Positions 8,116-18,300 of a stretch of 64,000 bases of DNA are shown here, piece after piece. The stretch comes from Sphingomonas phyllosphaerae (GTDB taxonomy: Bacteria; Pseudomonadota; Alphaproteobacteria; Sphingomonadales; Sphingomonadaceae), in assembly GCA_036946405.1 (NCBI GenBank), contig JAQIJC010000001.1, forward strand, positions 2,115,001 through 2,179,000, in the 5' to 3' direction. Positions within the stretch are counted from its first letter, which is position 1. Every line of letters begins with the position of its first letter. The position numbers and the translations under genes are program-made. Under the pieces are notes generated by a model. The model saw only the letters and a list, made by a program, of their open reading frames with translations, was not told the origin of the DNA and searched no databases.

Positions 8116-11100
8116 ATGACGAACAGGGGCAAGCGCTGGCACAGCGGCGTAAGCGGGATTGCGATCACGGTGGCCGCCGGGGCGCTGGTGTGCAGCGCCC
8201 CGGCGTTTGCGCAAGTCACGGGCGGTCAGGTCGTCGGCGGTCAGGCGACGATCGCCGGGCAGGGCACGTCGCAGACCACGATCACGCAGACCAGCGATCG
8301 CGCGATCCTGAACTGGGACCGCTTCTCGCTGGGCGCGGGCGACGTCGCGGTCTTCCAGCAGCCCGATGCCCGTTCGATCACCGTCAACCGCGTGATCGGT
8401 GGCGATCCCTCGGCGATCATGGGGTCGATCAAGGCCAATGGCCAAGTGGTCCTCATCAACCGTAACGGCGTGCTGTTCGGCAAGGGCTCGCAGGTCGACA
8501 CCGCCGGGCTGATCGTGTCGACGCACGACATTGACGCGACCGGATTTTTGCGCGGCGATTCGCTGCTGCGCTTCACCGATGGCGGCAACGACAAGGCCGA
8601 GGTGGTGGTCGAGGGCCGCATCACGATCCGCGACGCCGGCATGGCGGCGTTCGTGGCGCCGCACGTCCGCAATTCCGGGCTGATCCAGGCCGATATGGGC
8701 CGGGTGACGCTGGCGGCGGGCAAGGGCTTCGGGATCGACCTGTATGGCGACGGGCTGGTCCGCTTCGCCGCGTCGGACGCGATCACCGGCACGCTGAAGG
8801 ATGCGCAGGGCCAGCCGGTGAAGGCGCTGGTCGAGAATGACGGCACGATCGCGGCGCGCGGTGGCAAGATCCTGCTGACCGCGACCGCCGCGCGCGAGGT
8901 GGTCAACGCCTCGGTCAACGTCGCGGGGATCGTGCGCGCGGACGCCGTTTCGTCACAAGGCGGGGTGATCACGCTGTCGGGATCGGGCGGGATCACCACC
9001 GAGGCGAGGTCGGTCATCACCGCGGCGGGCGCGACCGGCGGCAGCGTCACCGTCGCGGGCGGCGCGGTCGGGCTGGGCGGCGCGATCGACGCCTCGTCGA
9101 CCGGCGCGCACCAGACCGGCGGCAGCGTGGCGGTCAGGTCCGACAGCCTGTTGTCGCTGGGCGGCAGCGTCACCGCGACGAGCGCACTGGGTTCGGGCGG
9201 CAGCGTCACCTATCAGGCGGCGCGCCTGTTCGAGAACAGCGACGGGCGGACCGACGTGTCGGGCCTGATCGACGGCGGCACGATCCGCTCGATCATCACC
9301 GACACTGCGATGACCTCGGGCCGCTATGCCGCCGACGGCCTCTATGGCCTGGGCGGGCGGATCGACATGACCGCGACCGATTTGCGGCTGCTCAGCGCGG
9401 ACGTCACCGCGACCGGGCGTGGCGGCGGCGGTCTGGTGCGGATCGGCGGGGCGTTCCAGGGCGGCAAGACGCCCGACACCGCGCAGCCTTATTACGAGAG
9501 CTTCGTCGGCCGCTGGGGCGACCTGCCCGCGCTGGCCACGGCGGGCCATGCCTTCGTCAACGACGGCACGCGGATCGACGTGCGCGCGAGCAAGGGGCAG
9601 GGCGGCACGGCGGTCGTCTGGTCGGACGCGCAGACCACCTTCATGGGCGCGATCGACGCGCGCGGCAGCGGCGCGAAGGGCAGCGGCGGCGCGGTCGAGC
9701 TGTCCTCCGCGCAGGACCTGCGCCACGTCGCGCTGGACCGGGTGGCCACCGGCGGCGGCAACCTGCTGCTCGACCCGAAGAACATCATCATCGGCGACGC
9801 CGCGCAGGCGCAGTCCTGGGCGTATCAGGGGATCATCGGCAAATGGTACGCCCTGCCGGGCATTGCGCAGCTGGAGACGAACGACCGCTTCGGTGCGGCC
9901 GTCGCGCTCAACAGCGATGCGACGGTGATGGCGGTCGGCGCGCCGGGGGACAGCGGTTCGCTCAACCAGTCGACGAATGCGGGTGCGGTCTACCTCTTCG
10001 GCTTTACCGACACCAGTTTCGGCGGCGCGGCGCTGAAGGGGATTATCGGTGTCGGCTATACCGGCGGCACCAATTACGACATGGCCCAGTCGCTCGACCC
10101 GAACGACGAATTCGGGTCCGCGGTCGCCCTGAATGGCAGCGCGACCGCGCTCTACGTCGGTGCGCCGGGTGACGATGGCCGGGGATATTCCGATGCTACG
10201 GCATCCGCCGCCAACAAGGATCGCGGGGCCGTCTACAAATTCAACGTGGGTTCCAACGCGAATATCACTCCGGCCTATCTTTGGGGCGGGTCGAATTACG
10301 GAGGCAATTACAACGGGTTCACCAGCTCCAATGTCGTAGATGGCAGTTCCAATCCCTTGCTCAACGCCGGCGACGCGTTCGGCAGTGCGGTCGCCATTTT
10401 CAATGACGGAAAGGTCATGGCCGTCGGTGCGCCGAAGACCGACTATGTCGACGCCGACGACAGCACGAACAACGCCACCGACGTGGGTGCCGTCTACACC
10501 TGGTCCGGGATGGATTCGGGTGCCGGCAGCCTGACCGGATATATCGACAGGGCCAATTTTCCTCTTACTTATACTAGGCCGAGTTTGACGAGTGGCACGG
10601 CTTTCGGTGGGGCCGTCGCCTTGTCCGGTGACGGAAAGATACTGGCGATCGGGGCGCCCCACTATACGAGTCTAACGCCAGCGTCGGTCAACAATTCTGG
10701 CGCCGTCTTCCTGATAAAATCGAGCGACGCGACCTATTCGGCAGCGACGGGCGCGCCGACGTTCGGATCCTTTGTCGCAGCGATACCACAGATCGAAAAC
10801 GTTGCCGGAAAATATGCGCGGCTTGACGTCAAATTCCGTGATGGGGGACAGGTCGGCGCGGCGGTTGCCCTGAACGCGGCGGGAAACAAGCTATTCATCG
10901 GCGCACCCGGTCTGGGCGATCCTGCCGCCACGGGATCGGGCAGTGGACGCGCCTATCTGGTCAACGTGCGACCCGACTTGCAATTAACGGACTTGGAGGG
11001 TGGCACAACGGTCAGCGGTACTGCCGCCTGGATCGGCCGGGGGAACAGTAATGGATCCGGGAATGACGGCAACAGGCTCGATCTTCAGGACCTGAATTTC

Positions 11101-14100
11101 GCCGACAGCATCAGCGGGTATACAGGCAGCAACTTTGGCGCGGCGCTGGCGCTCAGCGGGGACGGTTTACGGCTGGCCGTGGGAACGCCGGGCGACAAGG
11201 GCGCGCTCGCGGACGCAAGCGGCTCCGGCGCAGTTCGGCTGTTCACCCTCTCGTGGAGCGATTTTGGTAGGTACTCCGGCGGCATCACGCAGGCGGGCAC
11301 GATCGGTCGCGGCTATAATCGCGCGCTGCCCGCGCTGGAGGGGTTGCGGGGCATCGGCGGACTGACCGGCTTCCTGGACGCCGACGACAATTTCGGTCGC
11401 GGCGTCGCGCTCAGCCGCGATGGCAAGGCCATGGCGATCGGCGCGCACCACGATTCCGGTCCGCTCAATGCCACCAGTCATACCGGCGCAGTCTATCTCT
11501 TCACCTTTGCGGATACGAATTTCGGCGGATCGGCGCTGCAGGGGATCATCGGCAAGGGCTATACCGGCGGCAAGAACGTCAATGTCGCCGCGCTGGATGC
11601 GAACGACGAATTCGGTACGTCGCTGGCGCTGAACACCGACGGCACGCGGCTGGCGGTCGGCGCGCCGTTCGACGACGGCCCCGGCGCCGCCGGATCGAAC
11701 GACTATGGCGCGGTCTATCTGTTCACCTTCACCGATACGAATTTTTCCGGCGGCGCGCTCGCGGCGACGGTCGGCAGCAACTATTCCGGCGGCAACAATC
11801 TGGGCGGCCCCTCTCCCTATCGCACGAGCGACTGGTTCGGGAGCGCGGTGGCGCTGAACGGCACCGGCAACCAGCTGGCGGTCGGTGCCTATCAATATGA
11901 CGGCATCAATAATAACAGGACCAACGCCGGCGCGGTCTATCTGTACAATTTCGGGGAAGCCAGTGGCGCCTTCACCGGTGGCTCGCTGGCGAAGACGATC
12001 ACGGTCGACGGTGACCTGGATCCGACGGGGGGTGTCGGGGCCGCGCTAGGCGCCGGTGTCGCGCTCAGCTCGGACGGCAGCTTCCTGGCGATCGGCGCGG
12101 TCGCGAACGGTGGCTACAACGGATCGCTGAGCGGCGGCAATGCGGGGGCCATCTACACCTATTCGTTCGGCGCCAACTTCACCACGCCGACGAAGAAGGG
12201 GACGATCGGCTATAATTTCGGCACGGACGGCGCGCGCGGAACGTCGGTGACCGGCATGACGGGCGGCGGCTGGTTCGGCCAGTCGGTGGCGGTGAACGCC
12301 ACCGGCACCGTGATGGCGGTGGGCGCGCCGTTCACCAAGAGCGCCAGCGGCACGACCACCACAGGCGCCGTCTTCCTCTTCACCAAGAGCGGTTCGAGCA
12401 CCGGGCCGGAATGGACGCAGACCGGCATCCTGGGCGCGGGGTATACGAGCACCGGGAGCCTCGACGTTGACGGTCTGGAGGCGAACGATACCTTCGGCAC
12501 GTCGGTGGCCCTGAACGGCACCGGCGACCGGATGGTGGTCGGCGCGCCGACCGACAACGGCGCCGGCAACGCCCTCACCGGATCGGGTGCCGCCTATCTG
12601 TTCAGTTTCACCGACGCCGCGTTCAGCGGCCCGACGCGAAGCGCGGTCTACGGAAAATATTACGACGCCAACAGTGCCGTCGCGTCCTCCACCGACAATT
12701 TCGGCTCGTCGGTCGCGTTGAATGCCAGCGCGACGCGCATGGCGGTGGGGGCGGTCGGCGACGACGGATTCTCCAACGGCTATACCGACGCGGGTGCGGT
12801 CTATCTCTTCGGGTTCAGCGACGGCGGCTTCAACGGCGGCACGCTGCGCGGGATCATCGGCAAGGGCTATACCGGCGGCAGGAACTTCGATGTCTCGGCG
12901 CTGGAGGCGTCGGACAATTTCGGCAGCGGCGTCGCGCTGAGCGCGGCGGGCAATCTGCTGGCGGTCGGCGCCAGTGGCGACGACGGCAGCGGCAACGCGT
13001 CCAGCACCAACAAGGATTATGGCGCCGTCTACCTTTTCAGCTTCAGCGATAACGACTTCAGCAATGCGATGCAGCGCGGCGTCATCGGCAGCGGCTATAC
13101 GATCGCCGTCGCCGGGCTGGATATCGGCGACCGGTTCGGCAGCAGCGTGGCGTTCAACGCGGCGGCCGATCGTCTGGCGATCGGCGCGCCCCTCGAGGAT
13201 GGCAGCGGCGCGGGTTCCACCTCCGCCGATTATGGCGCCGTCTATCTGTTCGGCTTCGACCAGTCCGATCTGACGACGCCGTTCAAGACGCCGTCACTGC
13301 TGGCGACGATCGGGTCGGGCTATGGCGGCAGCGGCAGCGCGGGCAACAATCTGGGCATCGGCGTGACGGGCGCGGTCGCCGGGGCGCAGTTCGGCACCGG
13401 CGTCGCGCTGAATGCGACGGGGGACCGGCTGGCCGTCGGTGCGCCGATCGAAACCGGCGCGAGCCTGCTCCAGACCGGTGCCGCCTATCTGTTCGGCTTC
13501 ACCTCCGCCACCGACTTTTCCGGCGCGTCGCTGATCGGCAAGCTGGGCAACGGCGAAGCCGGCGCGAACAAGGTCACGCTGTCGCAATATGACCGGTTCG
13601 CGACCTCGGTCGCGCTCGACGCGACCGGCGATCGCCTCGCGGTCGGGGCGCCGACGCGCACCGGCGAGACGACGGGCGGCGCGGTCTATCTGTTCCGGTT
13701 CGACGGGACGTCGGCGTTCCACGGCGTCACGCTGAACGCGACCGCGGGCCGGATCGTCGGCTCGACGCCCAATATCCCGATCGTCGGTGGCACCGCCCGC
13801 AACAGCTTCGGCAGCGCGGTGGCGCTGAGCGCCGACGCGACGCGGCTGGCGGTCGGCGCGGTCAACGACGTCGACGCGACCGGTAACAGCTTCGGCAGCG
13901 GCACGGTGTGCCTGTTCACCTTCGCCGACAACAAGTTCGCCGGCGGCGCGCAGGCGGGGACGATCGGCAAGGGGTATAACGACAAGAACATCGATATCGG
14001 CGGGCTGCTCGATCAAGGCGACCGTTTCGGTTCTTCCGTCGCGCTCAATGCCGATGCCACCCGCATGGCGGTGGGGGCGCCCGACGATTCCGGGGTCGCC

Positions 14101-15222
14101 AACGATCAGGCATCGACCGGCGCGGTCTATCTGTTCAGCTTCGCGGACGCGAGTTTCAGCGGCGGCGTGCTGCAGGGGATCATCGGCCGGGGCTATACCG
14201 GTGGCAAGAACGTCAGTCTCACGGCGCCGGACGGCGGCGATGCCTTCGGCACCGGCGTCGCGCTGAACGGGGCCGGGGATCGTCTGGCGGTCGGTGCGCA
14301 GGGCGACGATGGCGCCGGCATATCGCCGGGCACCGCCGACAATAATTACGGTGCGGTCTATCTCTTCGGCTTTTCGGATACGAATTTTTCCGGCGGCACG
14401 CTGAAGGCGCGGCTGGGCAAAGGCTATACGGGCAGCGGCTATGCCGGCAGCCTGGCGGCGGACCGCGATATCTCCACGCTGCGCGCCGGGGAGAATTTCG
14501 GCGGCAGCGTCTCGTTGAACGCACAGGGAAACCTGCTGGCGGTCGGCGCGCCCCAGAACAAGGGTTCGGACGGAACGGGAACCAGCCTCGGCGCCGTCTA
14601 TCTGTTCAGCTTCACCTCGACCAACGGCGCCACCGGTTTCTCGGGAGGGACGAAATGGTCGACCGTGGGCAAGGGCTATGGCGGCATCGACAACAACGTC
14701 GAAGTGTCAACCCTCGGGCCGTCCTACAAGTTCGGCTCTTCGGTCGCGCTGAATGCCGCCGGCGATCGTCTGGCGGTCGGCGTCACCGGAGACGATGGTC
14801 AGGGTAACACGACCGGCGATTACGGCGCGGCATACCTCTACAGCTTCGACAATTCGGTCAGCACGAACCTTTTCAAAAGTGGGTCGCTGACGGCGAAGCT
14901 GGGCCTGGGCTATGCCCCGACGGCGTCGGCGCTGAAGGACGTCAGCATCGACGGCCTGCAAAGCAATGGCGGGTTCGGAACGTCACTGTCCCTGAATGCG
15001 CAGGGCAACCGGCTCGCGGTCGGTGCACCGACCTTCAACGGCGCCGACGGTAGCGGCAACAGCCTGTCGCAGACGGGCGCGGTCTATGTCATCGATTTCA
15101 TCGACGGCAACTTCTCGGGCGGCTCGATCCAGGCGCAGTTGGGCAAGGGCCTGAGCGGCGGCAACACGCTCAATGTCCCGGCGCTGGAGGCGAGCGACGG
15201 TTCGGTTCGGCGGTCGCGCTGA
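8116..15222 (+). CDS. giant TpsA adhesin, N-terminal part (filamentous hemagglutinin-type), frameshifted near its end
   Basis: A 2,368-aa frame with a signal peptide ending PAFA-Q. Residues ~33-280 are a TPS (haemagglutination activity) domain with its hallmark asparagine/glycine motif (VLINRNGVLFGKGSQVD), which is recognised by TpsB. After a beta-helical region (~280-560) come FG-GAP/integrin-alpha-like repeats from about 9,866, each with FGxxVALN, LAVGAPxDDG and GAVYLFxF. The frame ends abruptly (EASDGSVRRSR) inside the 24th FG motif. Adding one base after GACGG at ~15,200 restores FGSAVALNAVGN and joins the next ORF, so the true gene is probably 8116-24590 (about 5,490 codons). The break may be a sequencing error, phase variation or real inactivation. 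The predicted role is surface adhesion or biofilm formation. Confidence 0.88.
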   Translation: MTNRGKRWHSGVSGIAITVAAGALVCSAPAFAQVTGGQVVGGQATIAGQGTSQTTITQTSDRAILNWDRFSLGAGDVAVFQQPDARSITVNRVIGGDPSAIMGSIKANGQVVLINRNGVLFGKGSQVDTAGLIVSTHDIDATGFLRGDSLLRFTDGGNDKAEVVVEGRITIRDAGMAAFVAPHVRNSGLIQADMGRVTLAAGKGFGIDLYGDGLVRFAASDAITGTLKDAQGQPVKALVENDGTIAARGGKILLTATAAREVVNASVNVAGIVRADAVSSQGGVITLSGSGGITTEARSVITAAGATGGSVTVAGGAVGLGGAIDASSTGAHQTGGSVAVRSDSLLSLGGSVTATSALGSGGSVTYQAARLFENSDGRTDVSGLIDGGTIRSIITDTAMTSGRYAADGLYGLGGRIDMTATDLRLLSADVTATGRGGGGLVRIGGAFQGGKTPDTAQPYYESFVGRWGDLPALATAGHAFVNDGTRIDVRASKGQGGTAVVWSDAQTTFMGAIDARGSGAKGSGGAVELSSAQDLRHVALDRVATGGGNLLLDPKNIIIGDAAQAQSWAYQGIIGKWYALPGIAQLETNDRFGAAVALNSDATVMAVGAPGDSGSLNQSTNAGAVYLFGFTDTSFGGAALKGIIGVGYTGGTNYDMAQSLDPNDEFGSAVALNGSATALYVGAPGDDGRGYSDATASAANKDRGAVYKFNVGSNANITPAYLWGGSNYGGNYNGFTSSNVVDGSSNPLLNAGDAFGSAVAIFNDGKVMAVGAPKTDYVDADDSTNNATDVGAVYTWSGMDSGAGSLTGYIDRANFPLTYTRPSLTSGTAFGGAVALSGDGKILAIGAPHYTSLTPASVNNSGAVFLIKSSDATYSAATGAPTFGSFVAAIPQIENVAGKYARLDVKFRDGGQVGAAVALNAAGNKLFIGAPGLGDPAATGSGSGRAYLVNVRPDLQLTDLEGGTTVSGTAAWIGRGNSNGSGNDGNRLDLQDLNFADSISGYTGSNFGAALALSGDGLRLAVGTPGDKGALADASGSGAVRLFTLSWSDFGRYSGGITQAGTIGRGYNRALPALEGLRGIGGLTGFLDADDNFGRGVALSRDGKAMAIGAHHDSGPLNATSHTGAVYLFTFADTNFGGSALQGIIGKGYTGGKNVNVAALDANDEFGTSLALNTDGTRLAVGAPFDDGPGAAGSNDYGAVYLFTFTDTNFSGGALAATVGSNYSGGNNLGGPSPYRTSDWFGSAVALNGTGNQLAVGAYQYDGINNNRTNAGAVYLYNFGEASGAFTGGSLAKTITVDGDLDPTGGVGAALGAGVALSSDGSFLAIGAVANGGYNGSLSGGNAGAIYTYSFGANFTTPTKKGTIGYNFGTDGARGTSVTGMTGGGWFGQSVAVNATGTVMAVGAPFTKSASGTTTTGAVFLFTKSGSSTGPEWTQTGILGAGYTSTGSLDVDGLEANDTFGTSVALNGTGDRMVVGAPTDNGAGNALTGSGAAYLFSFTDAAFSGPTRSAVYGKYYDANSAVASSTDNFGSSVALNASATRMAVGAVGDDGFSNGYTDAGAVYLFGFSDGGFNGGTLRGIIGKGYTGGRNFDVSALEASDNFGSGVALSAAGNLLAVGASGDDGSGNASSTNKDYGAVYLFSFSDNDFSNAMQRGVIGSGYTIAVAGLDIGDRFGSSVAFNAAADRLAIGAPLEDGSGAGSTSADYGAVYLFGFDQSDLTTPFKTPSLLATIGSGYGGSGSAGNNLGIGVTGAVAGAQFGTGVALNATGDRLAVGAPIETGASLLQTGAAYLFGFTSATDFSGASLIGKLGNGEAGANKVTLSQYDRFATSVALDATGDRLAVGAPTRTGETTGGAVYLFRFDGTSAFHGVTLNATAGRIVGSTPNIPIVGGTARNSFGSAVALSADATRLAVGAVNDVDATGNSFGSGTVCLFTFADNKFAGGAQAGTIGKGYNDKNIDIGGLLDQGDRFGSSVALNADATRMAVGAPDDSGVANDQASTGAVYLFSFADASFSGGVLQGIIGRGYTGGKNVSLTAPDGGDAFGTGVALNGAGDRLAVGAQGDDGAGISPGTADNNYGAVYLFGFSDTNFSGGTLKARLGKGYTGSGYAGSLAADRDISTLRAGENFGGSVSLNAQGNLLAVGAPQNKGSDGTGTSLGAVYLFSFTSTNGATGFSGGTKWSTVGKGYGGIDNNVEVSTLGPSYKFGSSVALNAAGDRLAVGVTGDDGQGNTTGDYGAAYLYSFDNSVSTNLFKSGSLTAKLGLGYAPTASALKDVSIDGLQSNGGFGTSLSLNAQGNRLAVGAPTFNGADGSGNSLSQTGAVYVIDFIDGNFSGGSIQAQLGKGLSGGNTLNVPALEASDGSVRRSR

Positions 15223-15330
15223 ACGCGGTCGGCAACCGGATGGCCGTGGGGGCGATGTACGACGGCGGCGCGGCCAACGTCTCCAGCCAGAGCGGCGCGG
15301 TCTATCTGTTCGGCATCGCGGGGTCGGACG
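9866..15330 (+). repeat. 24 FG-GAP-like repeats within the adhesin
   Basis: I count 24 copies of the strip (F/L)Gxx(V/L)A(L/V/I)N, each followed by (L/M)AVGAP and GA(V/I)YLF and spaced 60-90 residues apart. Many linkers carry IIGKGYTGG. FG-GAP units usually fold as blades of seven-bladed propellers with calcium loops, so 24 units could make about three propellers. Units 3-6 (about 10,380-11,270) are more divergent and less G+C-rich than the rest. Confidence 0.85.
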
Positions 15331-18300
15331 GCGTTTCGCTGAACCAGACCTATGCCCTGACCCCGGCCGATACCGTCACGGTCGGCGCGGCGGCCATCTC
15401 CGCACAGCTCGCCAGCGGCACCGCCGTCACGCTTCAGGCGTCGAACGACATCACCGTCAACAAGCCGATCACGGTGTTCGGCACGCCGTCCAGCGTCGGG
15501 GCGCTGACCTTGCAGGCGGGACGGTCGATCCTGCTCAATGCCAGCATCACGACGAAGGGTGGCAACGTCGGTCTGATCGCCAACGATCTGACCAGCTATG
15601 GCGTGATCCCCGAGCACCGCGACGCGGGCAGGGCGGTCATCACCATGGCCGCGGGCACCGCGATCGACGCGGGAACCGCCGGCAATGTCAACATCGGAAT
15701 GCTTAGTGGTGTCAGTTCCAGCAATCTGCTCGGCGATATCACGCTGAACTCGATCACCGGCAAGGCGATCCTGATCACCAGCGGAATCAACTACAGCGGC
15801 AATGCCATCATCCTCAACAGCGGCGCCAGGCTGACCGCCAGCGATACCGGTTTCGCCCTCGACCTGATGGCCGAGAAGCTGACCAACAATGCCGGCGCGG
15901 CCGCGCTGTCGGCGCCGAATGGTTACTGGCAGGTCTGGACGAATTCGCCGACCGGTGATTATGTCAACGGACTGCCGTTCGACTTCAAAACCTATAACGC
16001 CGCGCAGCATCTGGTTCAGGATGCGGGCAAGAACGGGCTGATTTACCTGGGCGCGCCGACGTTGACGGCGACACTGGGCGCGGTCACCAAGACCTATGAC
16101 GGCACGACTGCGGCGACGCTGCCCGCGGGCGCGGTGACCTGCACCGTCTGCGCCTTCACCGGCGATGCGGTCACCGGCTATGGCGCCGACACGATCACCG
16201 GCTACACCTCGACGACCGGCACGTTCAATTCCAAGGATGTGGGGGCGGGCAACAAGACCGTGACCTTCCGCAAAGCGGACGTTGCAATCACGGCCACCAG
16301 TAACGGCAAGCCGGTTTACGGTTACAGGCTGTCATCGAACCTGCAGAACACCGGCAGCACGATCGCCACCGCGCCCCTGTCGGTGACCGCTACCGCGGCG
16401 TCGAAGACCTATGACGGCACTGCCTGGTCGGGCGGCAACGGCGTGACCTATGCCGGCTTCGTCAACGGCGAGACCGACGCCGTGCTGGGCGGAACGCTCG
16501 GCTATGCCGGCACGGCGCAGGGCGCGACGAACGCGGGCAGCTATGCGATCACGCCGAATGGCCTGACCAGCAGCAATTATGCGATCACCTTCGTCGACGG
16601 TGCGTTGACCGTGAACAAGGCGGCGCTGGCCCTGGTCTATACCGCCAACGCCGCGACCTCGGTCTATGGCGCGACACCGGCGACGCTTGGCGGCACCGTG
16701 ACCGGCACCGGCTTCGTGCCCAACGAAAGCGTGACCGATCTGGGCGGGGCCGCCGTGTGGGCATCTCCCGTCGCTACGACGAGCGCCGCCGGGACGTATG
16801 GCATTACCGGCAGCGGGGTGACGAGCGGGAATTATACGATCACCGCCAGTCAGGCGGCGGCGAACAGCTCGGCCTATACCGTCACCAAGGCGGCGCTGAC
16901 CGTAACCGGCGATACCACGACGCATGTCTATACCGGTGCGGCACAGGCCAACGGCTTCACCACCAGCGGGCTGGTCAACGACGACACGGTCACCGGCGTG
17001 TCGGGTCTGGCATCCGGCACCAACGCCGGCACCTATGCCGACAGCCTGTCGGCGGCGACCGGCACCGGGCTGTCGAACTATACGATCGCTTACACCAACG
17101 GCGCGCTGACGATCACCAGGAAGGCGCTGTCGATCGGGGCGCCGACGATCGCGGACAAGGTCTATGACGGCACGACCGCGGCGGGGACGCTGACGGTGGG
17201 GTCGCTGAGCGGTCTGGTCGGGAGCGAGACGCTGAGCGTGAGCGGCGCGGCGGCGGCGCTGTCGTCCAAGGATGTCGGCAGCTATACGACGACGGTCGGG
17301 TATACGCTGAACAACGGCAGCGGGAGTGCGAGCAACTATACGCTGGCCGCGAGCACGGGGGTGGCGGCGGCGATCACGGCCAAGGCGCTGACGATCGGCG
17401 CGCCGAGCATCGCGGACAAGGTCTATAACGGCACGACCGCGGCGGGGGTGCTGACGGTGGGGTCGCTGAGCGGGCTGATCGGCAGCGAGACGCTGAGCGT
17501 GAGCGGCGCGGCGGCGGCGCTGTCAAGCAAGGATGTCGGCAGCTATACGACGACGGTCGGGTATACGCTGAACAACGGCAGCGGGAGTGCGAGCAACTAT
17601 ACGCTGGCCGCGAGCACGGGGGTGGCGGCGGCGATCACGGCCAAGGCGCTGACGATCGGCGCGCCGAGCATCGCGGACAAGGTCTATAACGGCACGACCG
17701 CGGCGGGGGTGCTGACGGTGGGGTCGCTGAGCGGTCTGGTCGGCAGCGAGACGCTGAGCGTGAGCGGCGCGGCGGCGGCGCTGTCGTCCAAGGATGTCGG
17801 CAGCTATACGACGACGGTCGGGTATACGCTGAACAACGGCAGCGGGAGTGCGAGCAACTATACGCTGGCCGCGAGCACGGGGGTGGCGGCGGCGATCACG
17901 GCCAAGGCGCTGACGATCGGCGCGCCGAGCATCGCGGACAAGGTCTATAACGGCACGACCGCGGCGGGGGTGCTGACGGTGGGGTCGCTGAGCGGGCTGA
18001 TCGGCAGCGAGACGCTGAGCGTGAGCGGCGCGGCGGCGGCGCTGTCAAGCAAGGATGTCGGCAGCTATACGACGACGGTCGGGTATACGCTGAACAACGG
18101 CAGCGGGAGTGCGAGCAACTATACGCTGGCCGCGAGTACGGGCGTTGCGGCGAAGATCACGGCCGCGGCGCTGTCGATCACCGGCGCGGCGGCGACGAGC
18201 AAGACCTACGATGGCAATATCGTAGCCGCGCTTGTGGGAGGCTCGCTCTCGGGCGTGGTCAGCGGCGAAACGGTGAACCTGTCGATCTCGGGCGCCAGTG

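Noticed and set aside
15185..15245. Programmed ribosomal frameshift in the adhesin
   Set aside because: No slippery heptamer or downstream stem is evident at CGACGGTTCGGTTCGG; a simple indel explains the break.
17121..18164. Regular repeats considered as a CRISPR array
   Set aside because: Units of 261 bp are directly joined, have no spacers and translate in one frame as protein modules.
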